Part shown: piece by piece, positions 53,707 to 63,152 of the stretch
Layout of the letters: every line of letters starts with the position of its first letter
How positions within the stretch are numbered: the stretch's first letter is position 1
NCBI RefSeq assembly: GCF_900114645.1
Contig: NZ_FOTR01000001.1
Location: forward strand, 496,001-560,000
Origin: Gracilibacillus orientalis
Lineage (GTDB): Bacteria; Bacillota; Bacilli; Bacillales; Amphibacillaceae
Reading direction: 5' to 3'
DNA: 64,000 nucleotides
Program-made: the position numbers and the translations under genes
The notes under the pieces: model-generated
Told to the model about the DNA's origin: nothing
The model's input: the letters and a program-made list of their open reading frames with translations, nothing else
The model's database searches: none

Positions 53707-55254
53707 CTATTTATTCCGTTTTCCAACAATAAATAAAACAACAATAATAATGACAAATAGTAGCGTCATCGCTAGTGAGAACCACACTAGCCCTGTTATG
53801 CCGAATATTAAATATCCGATTCCTGCTGCCAAAGCACTGATAAACGCATACGGCAATTGGGTAATGACGTGATCCATGTGATTTGCCCCTGCACCGGTAG
53901 AAGACAGAATCGACGTGTCAGATATCGGTGAACAGTGATCCCCAAAAACAGACCCTGCCAGTACCGCAGCCATTGCCGGAAGTACTAAATCAACATCATA
54001 TACAATGGCGATTTGTGCAGCAATCGGAAGCATGATACCAAATGTTCCCCAAGAAGTGCCGGTTGCTAAAGCCATAAATCCGGCAATCACAAACAACAAC
54101 AGCGCTAGATAATTAACATTAAACGAAACCTGATCTACTAAATTAGCCAGATAACCACCCGTATCTACAATTTCTATAATGGATCCAATCATCCAGGCTA
54201 GAATTAATATATAAATCGCTGGCATCATTGATAGTGAACCATCTTTTATCACTTTCATAACAGATAGTTTTGACCCTTTTAAGAAAAGGTACATCACTAT
54301 CCCGATAACTACAGCACATAGACCACCAATAAAAAGAGACAGATTTACATTTGTGTTTTCAAACATCGTTAAGATTGTAGCACTACCTTCAGTCGCTTGA
54401 TAGCCTGTGTAAAGCATCATTGCAATGGTAGCTACTACCAATAAGATAATTGGAATTAATAAATGCATGATCTTTCCGTTTTGATTCACAACTGCATTTT
54501 CGTTCATATCAGCTGACATTATTTTCTTTGCAGGATCAACCACATGACCTGTTTCCAATGCTCTTTTTTCATGTGTTCGCATCGCACCAATATCAATGTT
54601 AAAAATTGCAACTAAAAAAACTAAAAGCATGGCCGCAAAAGCATACATATTTAATGGAATCATTTTTATAAATGCTTCTAACGGCTGGAATTCCGTCACT
54701 TCCGCTGCTGCGAAAATCGAACCGAGCGTCCCGATAATGTAGGCTCCCCAACTTGAAATCGGTGTAATCACTGTAATGGGCGCAGAAGTAGAATCAATAA
54801 AATAGGCTAATTTTGCCCGGGAAATTTTATAGCGATCTGTTAATGGTCTGGAGACTTGTCCAACCGCTAAACTGTTAAAATAATCATCAATAAATATGAG
54901 AACGCCTAGAAATGATGGAACAAGTTGCGCACCACGCCTTGTTTTAACTTTTTTAATTGCCCATTCTCCAAAAGCCTTACTACCTCCTGAAGCCGTCATT
55001 ATTACCGTCATAATCCCTAATAACAACAAAAAGACGAGTAAATAAATACTTCCCAGATTCCAACCATCAGTTGTATAGAAAATATCACGAAATACGAACC
55101 AAATTTGCTGAAGACTTGCTACTATATTAAAATCGTGAATAAGCAAAGCCCCAACAATGATGCCAGTTCCTAAAGATAATAACACTCTCCGAGTCACCAA
55201 TACTAAAACCAGCATCAAAATCGCCGGGATTAGCGAATATATAGTACCTTCCAT
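53707..55254 (-). CDS. NhaC family Na+/H+ antiporter
   Basis: A 515-residue membrane protein with about 12 helices of the NhaC (PF03553) type: SFLGVLIFIDDYFNSLAVGQVSRPLTDRY (shown in part; FIDDYFNSL is the hallmark), STSAPITVITPISSWGAYI and FGDHCSPISDTSILSSTGA. Members exchange Na+ for protons, sometimes with malate or lactate (MleN-like), or export other cations. The ATG at 55254 follows GTGGAGGTTATGTT; the open frame extends 37 codons further without a signal. It is a single gene, in keeping with a salt- or alkali-exposed lifestyle. Confidence 0.9.
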   Translation of the reverse strand: MEGTIYSLIPAILMLVLVLVTRRVLLSLGTGIIVGALLIHDFNIVASLQQIWFVFRDIFYTTDGWNLGSIYLLVFLLLLGIMTVIMTASGGSKAFGEWAIKKVKTRRGAQLVPSFLGVLIFIDDYFNSLAVGQVSRPLTDRYKISRAKLAYFIDSTSAPITVITPISSWGAYIIGTLGSIFAAAEVTEFQPLEAFIKMIPLNMYAFAAMLLVFLVAIFNIDIGAMRTHEKRALETGHVVDPAKKIMSADMNENAVVNQNGKIMHLLIPIILLVVATIAMMLYTGYQATEGSATILTMFENTNVNLSLFIGGLCAVVIGIVMYLFLKGSKLSVMKVIKDGSLSMMPAIYILILAWMIGSIIEIVDTGGYLANLVDQVSFNVNYLALLLFVIAGFMALATGTSWGTFGIMLPIAAQIAIVYDVDLVLPAMAAVLAGSVFGDHCSPISDTSILSSTGAGANHMDHVITQLPYAFISALAAGIGYLIFGITGLVWFSLAMTLLFVIIIVVLFIVGKRNK

Positions 55255-55561
55255 AACATAACCTCCACTATTACTATCCTGTCCAATTATACACAGAAAA
55301 AACAGCAACAGAACACAGTCTATCACTGTCCTACTCCGAAAATAGATACTAAAATAGTGTACCAATTTTCAAAGCATCTGTCACTGACTTTTTTTAATGG
55401 GATGGCAGAGGCGGAAATGCTGCGTTAATCTGGAAATATATCTACTAGTTGTAGGGGAAGAATTGATGTTACAATTACGGAAAGTTCAGACCCTTTTATT
55501 CTAATGATTCGTTTAAATGATGGGATATCTCCGCTGTCCCCTCTGATCCACAACGCCTTAA
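55255..55561. other. Gene-free stretch
   Basis: 307 bases between the antiporter start and the glycosidase stop. A fragment at about 55400-55430 (GGCAGAGGCGGAAATGCTGC) faintly recalls the edge of a family B repeat. Nothing else was seen. Confidence 0.4.
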
Positions 55562-57562
55562 TTACCTGTATATGTCATTTAATCCTTCATGCTGAATCGC
55601 CCAGCCTTCAGGAAATCCTGTTTTGGTTGCCATCATGGCTATTGCAATCAGCAGTGCTCCGTTTCCAGGCAGGTAGACGGTTAATGCATCATGTTGATAA
55701 TTATGGCCGTTATTAGAGTAAGTATTTTTCACTTGATCCATTAATAAAAAGTCAACAGCTAATTCCAGTTCACCCAATCTTGCAGCTGTCATCGCACACA
55801 TAGGAAAATCCCATCCCCAGGCCGTTTCCCATTGCCATTCTTCTTTGACTTGATGCAATGTATGTAGCATTACTTCCTGATCGATTAATTCCCCGGGCAA
55901 TACACCAAATGCCGCTACCATGGATGGATGATCGTGATTTTTTTCGGTAAAGGTGTTCTCGCAGTCCCGATGAGCTAAATATACGCCATCTTTCACTCGT
56001 GGTTTTGCCATATTTTCTCTGACATCGATCCATTTTTCCGGTACGTCTTTACCTAAGCGTTCACACCATTCAATCGCAATTCCTAAACCGAAATGCCAAT
56101 ATTCTAATTCGTATGGCGGATTAATACTGTCTTCCATCCGGTGATTCTCTTGTGCAGGTATCAAACCAGGTCCAAGTTGATAGACACCTTCTGATTTGTT
56201 ATAGCTTGCAAAAGATGTCATAAAATCAGCCGACGCAAAAACAACATCACTTAATTTCTTCAACATGCTCTTATCTTTTTCCGCCTGATAGCACAGCTCT
56301 GCTAAGAAAATCGGATGTGGTTGCTGCCAAATTAATCCTGGGGCAATCGGTGATGGTGTCTGCTCTCCTTCAATGCCAACCATTTTCGGCCAGCGCGCAC
56401 CTTGATAACCTTGGAATTCTGCCAATTGATAAGCTTTTGGCAAAATATCAAGATACCAGTCCATGCTTGTTTCCAAGATAGAACTTCTTCCCCATAATGG
56501 AAAATGAGCCGCATGCCACCAGTGCATTTCTAAATGAAACTTCCCGAACCAGCTGTTATACATATAGCCAGTTTCCTGTGGAGGAACCGAGCCTCCACTG
56601 TTTACAGCTAAGAGATATTGTGACAAGATCACCCGACGTTCCAATTCATCAGCACGAGAATCCTTACTTCCTTCAAAAGACATAAAGCCTCCATTAGACC
56701 AGAATGATTCCCAATGCTCACTTGCTTCAGCAAAAATCTCGTTCACCGGCTTCTCCACTATCTTCTCTTCAGAAAAGGACAATGTAAATACCAATGTTTT
56801 CTCATTAGCTGTTAACACCAGTTGATGATCTGCAACCTGTTTAATTTCGCCGTTATTCCAACTCCAACCTACCATATAAGACGTATCATCCATTACACGT
56901 TTCAACTTGACAGATTGATCAGACTGTTCAGCAACTTCCGTATGATGGCCATTTTCTTCCCAATTCAATGCTAACGTATTTTCCCATTTTTGATCAGACA
57001 CATTCGGGCTTGGAAAAGCTAATTGCACTACTAACCGTCCAGACTCCAGCAAAGAAGAAGATACGGTTACTCCGATCAGATCATCATCTGGTGCACAAGC
57101 AGTCTTGACCGTAACCTTCTTGCCATCAACGGTAAATTCACTTTCAATCACACCCGACCATAAATGTAACTGCTGCTTTACAGGTTCAACCGCCTCCAAT
57201 GAAAGTAATTCGCCAGTTTCATCATAAAAAAGAAAACCAATCTGACCGAGTTGTAACCGATGTGGATTTTGTCTCAGCCAGTGATAAGCTTCCTCTTTAT
57301 CTTCCGGAAAAAGCGGATATGGTGCTCCTTGGTAATGTTGCATCTCGACATCGTTTAAGCTGAATCTATCGCTTCCGCCTGTGGCATGCCAACCCCAATT
57401 GGATTGCGTACTTAATGGTGTCACATATTTTTCAGGCAATGTTTGCAACCCGGTATAATCAACTGACATGCCAAATTCACCATTCCCCACCGATAAAGGT
57501 GCCCGTGGTTCTATCCCCGTAACTATTGGGGAATGCCTATCGACAATCTTTTTCCTATCCAT
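55562..57562 (-). CDS. Unassigned (alpha/alpha)6-type glycosidase, cytoplasmic
   Basis: A 666-residue protein without signal peptide. An N-terminal beta-sandwich-like half (about 1-270; PRAPLSVGNGEFGMSVDYTG near the start) precedes a helical half (about 300-660; NSWFGKFHLEMHWWHAAHFPLWGR near 345, PYELEYWHFGLGIAIEW near 490, WGWDFPMCAMTAARLG near 600). This resembles the clan that includes GH65 and GH95, with Glu in HLEMHWWH and EYWHFG as candidate catalytic residues, but I cannot place it in a numbered family. Start at 57562 with AGGAGGGGTGAA upstream. It overlaps the GH43 gene by eight bases, so both act on the same imported oligosaccharide (inference). Confidence 0.72.
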   Translation of the reverse strand: MDRKKIVDRHSPIVTGIEPRAPLSVGNGEFGMSVDYTGLQTLPEKYVTPLSTQSNWGWHATGGSDRFSLNDVEMQHYQGAPYPLFPEDKEEAYHWLRQNPHRLQLGQIGFLFYDETGELLSLEAVEPVKQQLHLWSGVIESEFTVDGKKVTVKTACAPDDDLIGVTVSSSLLESGRLVVQLAFPSPNVSDQKWENTLALNWEENGHHTEVAEQSDQSVKLKRVMDDTSYMVGWSWNNGEIKQVADHQLVLTANEKTLVFTLSFSEEKIVEKPVNEIFAEASEHWESFWSNGGFMSFEGSKDSRADELERRVILSQYLLAVNSGGSVPPQETGYMYNSWFGKFHLEMHWWHAAHFPLWGRSSILETSMDWYLDILPKAYQLAEFQGYQGARWPKMVGIEGEQTPSPIAPGLIWQQPHPIFLAELCYQAEKDKSMLKKLSDVVFASADFMTSFASYNKSEGVYQLGPGLIPAQENHRMEDSINPPYELEYWHFGLGIAIEWCERLGKDVPEKWIDVRENMAKPRVKDGVYLAHRDCENTFTEKNHDHPSMVAAFGVLPGELIDQEVMLHTLHQVKEEWQWETAWGWDFPMCAMTAARLGELELAVDFLLMDQVKNTYSNNGHNYQHDALTVYLPGNGALLIAIAMMATKTGFPEGWAIQHEGLNDIYR

Positions 57563-58448
57563 TTTCACCCCTCCTGATTACACCAGCATTCTCTTCCATA
57601 CTAATAAAAATCGGTCGTTCATTCGGCGTTTTATTTGGTGAATGTAATGTTAGATGTAATTGTCCTGCTAAATCATGAAACAACATCCCATGACCACCAT
57701 CACTCGCAAATAACGGCTTTTCCTCATGCACCCATGGTCCTGTCACCTTGCCTGTTGTCGAGCGGGAAATCCCTTGTGCATAGACATTATCGACAAAACT
57801 GGCCCATAGCATCAATAGTTCACCATTTTCCGCACGGTATATGTAGGGGCCATCTGTCACATAATTTTCTTGAGTATTGCGTGTTTTATGATGAAAAGAT
57901 GTTGGCCAAGGAGCTTCTGATGCTGCAAAAAGGGGCACCGGTTCTCCAACTGCTTCTTTTAAATCATCTCTTAAACGAACGGCACAAATTTCCCCGTCAC
58001 CTACCTGTACCCATTCATGGCAGAACACCATCCAAGGCTTTCCTTCTTCATCAATGTGTAACGTACCATCCAGCGAGAACCAGTCATTTGGTGTGACAAC
58101 ACCGTCACTGTGGGGATGAAATGGACCTGTTAACGAATCAGATTTTAAGATTGCAGTCCCTCTTTTGCCGCTATCCTTTAGCAAAAAGGTCGCAAACATA
58201 TAATAAGAACCCTGATATTCATGTACTTCCGGTGCCCAGAAATTCTCCTCCGAGAAGAACTCGACATTTGGTCGAAATACTGGATATGGTCCTTCCCAAT
58301 GTTCCAAATCCTCGCCTACCCAGACATCAAAGCCAGTTCCTCTTCCCCAAATATTTTTATCGGTACTGCCAAATAAGTAATACTTCCCTTCTTCACGATC
58401 CACAAAAACAAACGGATCCCTAATTTGCACTTCCTGATTAACCTTCAT
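57555..58448 (-). CDS. GH43 family glycosidase, cytoplasmic
   Basis: A 297-residue protein with the five-bladed propeller pattern of family GH43 and no signal peptide: IRDPFVFVDREEGKYYLFGS (catalytic base Asp11), FWAPEVHEYQGSYYMFAT, and SLDGTLHIDEEGKPWMVF (pKa-modulating Asp). The usual EGP of the catalytic acid reads TDGP (NYVTDGPYIYR). The phrase GHGMLFHDLAGQLHLTLHSPN is typical of one GH43 subgroup. Expected substrates are arabinose-, xylose- or galactose-bearing side chains. GAGAGGA lies before the ATG. It is the first gene of a two-gene operon with the unassigned glycosidase. Confidence 0.87.
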   Translation of the reverse strand: MKVNQEVQIRDPFVFVDREEGKYYLFGSTDKNIWGRGTGFDVWVGEDLEHWEGPYPVFRPNVEFFSEENFWAPEVHEYQGSYYMFATFLLKDSGKRGTAILKSDSLTGPFHPHSDGVVTPNDWFSLDGTLHIDEEGKPWMVFCHEWVQVGDGEICAVRLRDDLKEAVGEPVPLFAASEAPWPTSFHHKTRNTQENYVTDGPYIYRAENGELLMLWASFVDNVYAQGISRSTTGKVTGPWVHEEKPLFASDGGHGMLFHDLAGQLHLTLHSPNKTPNERPIFISMEENAGVIRRGENG

Positions 58449-58582
58449 TAAATCCTCTCCCTTACTTTTAAGATTAAGTCTTATGAATTCAAATTCGAAA
58501 TAGATACATACTGCGAATTTGTGAATATTTATTTTATTTTAGTCTTCCTTTCCTTCTAATTTGAGATGGGTGCTATTCTTCG

Positions 58583-58614
58583 CTCCGGCAGAATACTCCG
58601 CTTTCCGTAGCTTA
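58583..58614. repeat. Partial family B repeat, inverted
   Basis: CTCCGGCAGAATACTCCGC continuing to TTTCCGTAG is the near reverse complement of the right arm at 58801-58822 (GGAAAGCGAAGTATTCTGCC). Confidence 0.6.
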
Positions 58615-58689
58615 GTTTACTTTTCTATTCAAGTGAGAAGAAATCCATAGAATATAAATCCCATAAGTTTTCTTCTTCCCATAATCAGA

Positions 58690-58833
58690 ACACTACGCTT
58701 AGCGGAGGCAGAATACGAAGACTCCTATGGGAACAGCACGAGCTGAAGATCCCGCAGGAAAGCGATATTTGCTTTCCGAGGAAGCTGAAGCCGTGCCCAT
58801 GGAAAGCGAAGTATTCTGCCGCAGCGTGTGAGA
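58690..58833. repeat. Structured intergenic repeat family B, copy 3 (most complete)
   Basis: Outer arms CACTACGCT and AGCGTGTG, then GCAGAATAC with GTATTCTGC (9 pairs), GGG/CCC with GCACG/CGTGC, and an inner GGAAAGC/GCTTTCC hairpin. The phrase GAGCTGAAGATCCCGCAGG is the form I recall from many Bacillaceae intergenic regions. It lies after the response regulator stop. Confidence 0.8.
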
Positions 58834-58873
58834 ACACTCATCAATATTCAGAATGGAAGAAAGCAAATTCATG

Positions 58874-60490
58874 TTAAAAATATTCAGATGGACTGACGCC
58901 GGTGATGGCTTTGAACACTTGGCTAAAATATGTGGAATTCTGATAGCCTACCATTTCACTCACTTCATAGACCATGTACCTTTTTTCGCGCAATAATTCC
59001 TTCGCCTTCGTTATCCGATACTGATTTAAAAAATTCACAAACGTCTCTCCGGTTACTTTTTTAAACAATTGAGACAAGTAATTACGATTCACATAAAGCG
59101 TATCGGCAATTTCAGCCAACGTGATTTCTTCATCATAATAATGGTGCACATGCTCCTTTACGCGCTCTACTAATTTACTCGTCTTTTTGCTTGCAAGTAC
59201 TTCCCTGGAATGCTCCACCCATTTTCTTAATTGTTCTGTCATCCATTCCAGTAAATCTTTTGTTGTATGATGATTATAGACTTCTATAAGCAAGGAAGAT
59301 TTCTCTTCAGGATGCGGTGCGACTTGATCCATCGACTGATCTTCCATCATTAACGCACTTAAAATATTGATTGAAATCGTCTGAATCATATAAAAAGGAG
59401 AATATTCTTCTTCCGATAAACCGTTTACAAATTGCTCCCATATTGCTAATAACTCCTCGTAATCCTTTTCCGTAATTTTGGTATGGATTTCCTTGATCGT
59501 TTCAAAAGGATACACATAGGTATCACTTGAGCCTTTTATCTTCGTTTCTTGATAATGATATACTTTATTCCATTCTTCATACTCAGCTACTTCCAATGCT
59601 TGCATACTTTCCGAATAAGCATCTGTTAATTGGTGCAAGCTTTTTCTGACATTACTGACCCCAATCATAACTGATACCTTTAAATAATAGAGGACATTCT
59701 TGAGCATCTTATTTACGAGCTGATCATTTAATTGCTCCAAATAAATATCATTATCCGGCAAAAAGGCGACCATTACATAGGTAGAATCAGAATAATCAAG
59801 AAGATGTGTAACCACCCCATTTTGTTTGGAATATTGGCGTATTGTTTCCAATAGTATATTGCCTACACTAAACTTCATTAACTGCCAATCACGCTCATGT
59901 ACTTTCGTTAGATAGGGAGGACGGTTAATCATAATCGATGTCACAATTTGTGAAGCATCAACTTCCACCCCTAAAAGGTCTTTACTTTCAACTGATAAAT
60001 CCTTTGACTTGTAACGGTTAAACAGGAGGTTACGGATAAAGGTATCCTTGCGATAAGCTAAATAGGCCGGACGTTGTTCCTTGTATGTTTCAAGAATCGC
60101 CTGTTGTTTATCCTCTGACTCCATCTCCTGTAACACTTCCTGAATAACCGTCTCAATTTCGGTAACAGGTGATGGCTTTAGAAAGAAGTGCTTAACACCA
60201 TATTGAATCGCCTTTCGCGCATTGTCAAAATGATTATAACCGCTATGAATAATAATCCGAATAGCCGGATAGCTTTCTCTTACTTTTTTTATCAATGACA
60301 AGCCATCCATTTCAGGCATATAAATATCGGTAATCATAATATCCGGTGTTTCTTCTTCTATCATTTGAAAAGCTTGCTGCCCGTCACTTGCAGTACCTAG
60401 TACATGTATCTGTAATTTCTCCCAATTGACATGCTTGGTTAAACCTTTTCGTACGGATAATTCATCATCTATAATGATCATTGACTTCAT
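58874..60490 (-). CDS. YesN-type response regulator with AraC output
   Basis: A 538-residue protein: receiver domain 1-125 (IIDDE at 6-10, phospho-acceptor Asp55 in MITDIYMPEMDG, FLKPSP), a middle segment of about 290 residues that is typical of YesN-like proteins, and a C-terminal AraC double helix-turn-helix (about 435-538; LAEIADTLYVNRNYLSQLFKK and VSEMVGYQNSTYFSQVFKAITG). It follows its sensor kinase gene by three bases. YesN-type regulators activate transport and depolymerase genes for plant polysaccharides, so the ABC importer upstream and the glycosidases downstream are likely targets. Confidence 0.92.
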   Translation of the reverse strand: MKSMIIIDDELSVRKGLTKHVNWEKLQIHVLGTASDGQQAFQMIEEETPDIMITDIYMPEMDGLSLIKKVRESYPAIRIIIHSGYNHFDNARKAIQYGVKHFFLKPSPVTEIETVIQEVLQEMESEDKQQAILETYKEQRPAYLAYRKDTFIRNLLFNRYKSKDLSVESKDLLGVEVDASQIVTSIMINRPPYLTKVHERDWQLMKFSVGNILLETIRQYSKQNGVVTHLLDYSDSTYVMVAFLPDNDIYLEQLNDQLVNKMLKNVLYYLKVSVMIGVSNVRKSLHQLTDAYSESMQALEVAEYEEWNKVYHYQETKIKGSSDTYVYPFETIKEIHTKITEKDYEELLAIWEQFVNGLSEEEYSPFYMIQTISINILSALMMEDQSMDQVAPHPEEKSSLLIEVYNHHTTKDLLEWMTEQLRKWVEHSREVLASKKTSKLVERVKEHVHHYYDEEITLAEIADTLYVNRNYLSQLFKKVTGETFVNFLNQYRITKAKELLREKRYMVYEVSEMVGYQNSTYFSQVFKAITGVSPSEYF

Positions 60491-60493
60491 TGT

Positions 60494-62281
60494 CTATTCC
60501 CCCGAACCTTCCAACTCTGTAAATGGTTGCTCTTCAAAAATTGGTACCCGAATTTCGACCATTACGCCACCTTTTTCATGATTATAGATAGTTACATCAA
60601 ACTGCTCTCCACAATACATGGAAATTCGCTCTCTTACGTTCTGAATACCGATACCTTTCGCATCAGAAAAGCTCCAATTATCCGGTAATCCGGTTCCATT
60701 ATCCTTGACTGTTAATTTGATACAGTCATTCTTTCCACACATCTCGCCATGAACGGTAATCTCCATCTTTTGTGACTCTACATTGTGATAGCCGTGTTTG
60801 ATACTATTTTCAATAAACGGCTGCAAAATAATTTTGGGAACATAATAATCTTTCATCGATGCAGGCACACGAACTTTATAATCGATTGTTTCTGGCTGAC
60901 GTTGTTTTTGAATATCGATATAGCATTTGGCATGATCTAATTCATCACGCAAGCGAATAAACTTCAAGCCGCCGCTTAGGCCTATTCGTAACATTTTACT
61001 TAGTTTATTTACCATATCTCCAACATCTTCTGCGTCATGATCAAGTGATTTCCACTTAATCATATCGAGCGTGTTATAAAGGAAATGAGGCATAATTTGA
61101 CTTTGTAATGCACGCATTTCTGCTTCACGGCGATTGGTGTTTTCCTTTTCCAGCTTTTCAAGTAACTCTGACAATTCATTTGTCATTTGATTAAAATTCT
61201 TGCCTAATATATCGTACTCTTCGACGTAATGGCGTTTTACTTGCACATCGAACTGTCCTTTTTCCACTTTACGCATCGCTTTTACCATATGACTGATTGG
61301 TTTGGTGATCCATTTGCCAAGACCGTAAACAATCGGGATCGATAAAAGGATCGCAATTAGCCCAATCACTAGCACATTAATACCTAGCTCTTTCGTTTCA
61401 GCATACAAATCATCTACTGGAATGACTTGAACAAGACGCCACTGTTCATAATTCGGCTGAGATATTAATAATAAATAATATTCATTATCTTTTTTTATTA
61501 ATTGATGATGATCGGTTAATTCGTCATATTCCGGGATTAACCGTTCATAAATTTCTTCTTCAACTGGCACAGTAATATCATGTAAAATCGGAAACTCTTC
61601 CCGGGAATGTGTTTCTGCAATAATTCTTCCACCGGTATTTAATAAAATAAACGGTTCATTAATTTCGTCATACAAATCCATATCAACTAAATATTCCAGA
61701 AAGTTTTCAGCCAGTACATTGACTTTAATATAACCAACTGTTTCACTTCGCTGGTTTAAAATCCGATGAACATAACTGATCATTTCCCGATCCAACAGTT
61801 CATCCGTATGTTTGGGTACCCAGCCATTATCGACATTTTTAATAAAAGGTTCAAACCAAGCCTTCTCTGTCAAGTTGGACTCAGGTTGAACGTTAAAGTC
61901 GTAGAGATAGGCATGATCCTGATAACGATCCGTATATATTTCAACGGAATAAACCTCTTGTTTTAGAGAGGCAACATTATTAACCAAATTTTTCAATTCA
62001 TTGCGCTCAACTAATGCTTCATAGGGACTGATATCAGTATTATTGAAAATATCAACTACCGTACGATCAATTGCAATAAACGTACCTGCCTCACGAATGT
62101 TTTGGATCACACCTGATAATTTATTAGCGCTTTCATTTAATAGCGTCAGTTTTGCTTCACTAATCTCTTCAGAAGTAAAGTTAAAAAAATATTGATAAGA
62201 AGAATAACTGACTCCTGCAAGAAAGAGAGCATTCACGAAAACGAAACATACAACCATCATCGTTTTTAATTTTCGAATCAT
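60494..62281 (-). CDS. YesM-type sensor histidine kinase
   Basis: A 595-residue kinase: membrane helix 1 (about 10-30), an extracellular sensor (about 33-285, dCache-like), helix 2 (about 290-312), HAMP (about 315-365), His_kinase domain with phospho-acceptor His in LQSQIMPHFLYNTLDMIKW, and HATPase with DNGTGLPD and GIGIQNVRERI. It starts at 62281 behind GAGAGGGGATGC. The gene lies 28 bases after the second permease gene, which places importer, sensor and regulator in one transcript, as in oligosaccharide systems such as yesM-yesN. Confidence 0.92.
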   Translation of the reverse strand: MIRKLKTMMVVCFVFVNALFLAGVSYSSYQYFFNFTSEEISEAKLTLLNESANKLSGVIQNIREAGTFIAIDRTVVDIFNNTDISPYEALVERNELKNLVNNVASLKQEVYSVEIYTDRYQDHAYLYDFNVQPESNLTEKAWFEPFIKNVDNGWVPKHTDELLDREMISYVHRILNQRSETVGYIKVNVLAENFLEYLVDMDLYDEINEPFILLNTGGRIIAETHSREEFPILHDITVPVEEEIYERLIPEYDELTDHHQLIKKDNEYYLLLISQPNYEQWRLVQVIPVDDLYAETKELGINVLVIGLIAILLSIPIVYGLGKWITKPISHMVKAMRKVEKGQFDVQVKRHYVEEYDILGKNFNQMTNELSELLEKLEKENTNRREAEMRALQSQIMPHFLYNTLDMIKWKSLDHDAEDVGDMVNKLSKMLRIGLSGGLKFIRLRDELDHAKCYIDIQKQRQPETIDYKVRVPASMKDYYVPKIILQPFIENSIKHGYHNVESQKMEITVHGEMCGKNDCIKLTVKDNGTGLPDNWSFSDAKGIGIQNVRERISMYCGEQFDVTIYNHEKGGVMVEIRVPIFEEQPFTELEGSGE

Positions 62282-62309
62282 GCATCCCCTCTTTCTTAGC
62301 AAAATATGA

Positions 62310-63152
62310 CTACCCTTTAATACCGGTAGTAGCTATACCTTCCACAATATATCGTTGGAAAATGAAAAATACAGTTGTAATCGGGATTAGGGAAAGCACG
62401 GACATTGCAAAAACAGATCCCCATGAGGACTCCCCTTGAGAGTCAAGGAATAAACGTAAACCTAATGGAACCGTAAAAGTATCAACAGTATTTAAATAGA
62501 GAATTTGACTAAAAAAATCATCCCATGTCCAGATAAACGTAAAGATAGCTGTTGTAATTAACACAGGTACTGCCAATGGCATAATGATTCTCGTATAAAT
62601 CTGGAAAATTCCACAACCATCCATAATCGCACTTTCATCTAACTCTCGTGGAATCCCTCTAAAGAATTGTACCATGAGAAAGATAAAAAAGGCATCCGTA
62701 GCTAATAATTTTGGAACGGTTAATGGCAAAATAGTATTAATCCAATCTAAGTTATGGAAAATGGTATACTGTGGAATGAGTGTCGCATGTGCCGGTAACA
62801 TAATAGTCATTAGCATACATGCAAACCACAGCTTTTTCAATGGAAATTTCAATCTAGCAAAGGCATATGCTGCCATGGAACAAGTGATAAGATTGGCAAG
62901 TACCGCAATGATACTGATCATGAAAGAATTTTTAAAAAACTGACCAAAATTAACATTTCTTACTACATTCCAACCATTCGTATAGTTATCCAATGTCCAC
63001 TCTTTAGAAAAAATACTCGGAGATGAGAAGATAAGTGTTTCCGGTTTAAAGGAACTTGTAACCATCCATACCACCGGATATAACATAAATAACCCAAATA
63101 CGATAATGAACACGTGTGTTAAAATTTTGCTTGTATTGGTACTTTGATTCAT
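62310..63152 (-). CDS. ABC sugar transporter permease (MalG/LplC-like)
   Basis: A 280-residue inner-membrane permease with six helices. The coupling loop EEA-type motif reads ELDESAIMDGCGIFQIYTRIIMPL, the standard contact with the ATPase (EAAxxDGxxxxxxxxxxxLP family pattern). CUT1-family permeases of this kind import di- and oligosaccharides together with a second permease and a lipoprotein binding protein. Its ATG overlaps the stop of the other permease (TAATG). The ATPase is not encoded in the visible part; in bacilli a shared MsmX-type ATPase usually serves such systems. Confidence 0.93.
   Translation of the reverse strand: MNQSTNTSKILTHVFIIVFGLFMLYPVVWMVTSSFKPETLIFSSPSIFSKEWTLDNYTNGWNVVRNVNFGQFFKNSFMISIIAVLANLITCSMAAYAFARLKFPLKKLWFACMLMTIMLPAHATLIPQYTIFHNLDWINTILPLTVPKLLATDAFFIFLMVQFFRGIPRELDESAIMDGCGIFQIYTRIIMPLAVPVLITTAIFTFIWTWDDFFSQILYLNTVDTFTVPLGLRLFLDSQGESSWGSVFAMSVLSLIPITTVFFIFQRYIVEGIATTGIKG

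Larger units (their letters stand above)
58449..58873. other. Gene-free stretch with family B repeats
   Basis: 425 bases that hold a partial inverted element (58583-58614) and a full family B palindrome (58690-58833). The GH43 promoter must lie in the first 100 bases but could not be fixed. Confidence 0.7.
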
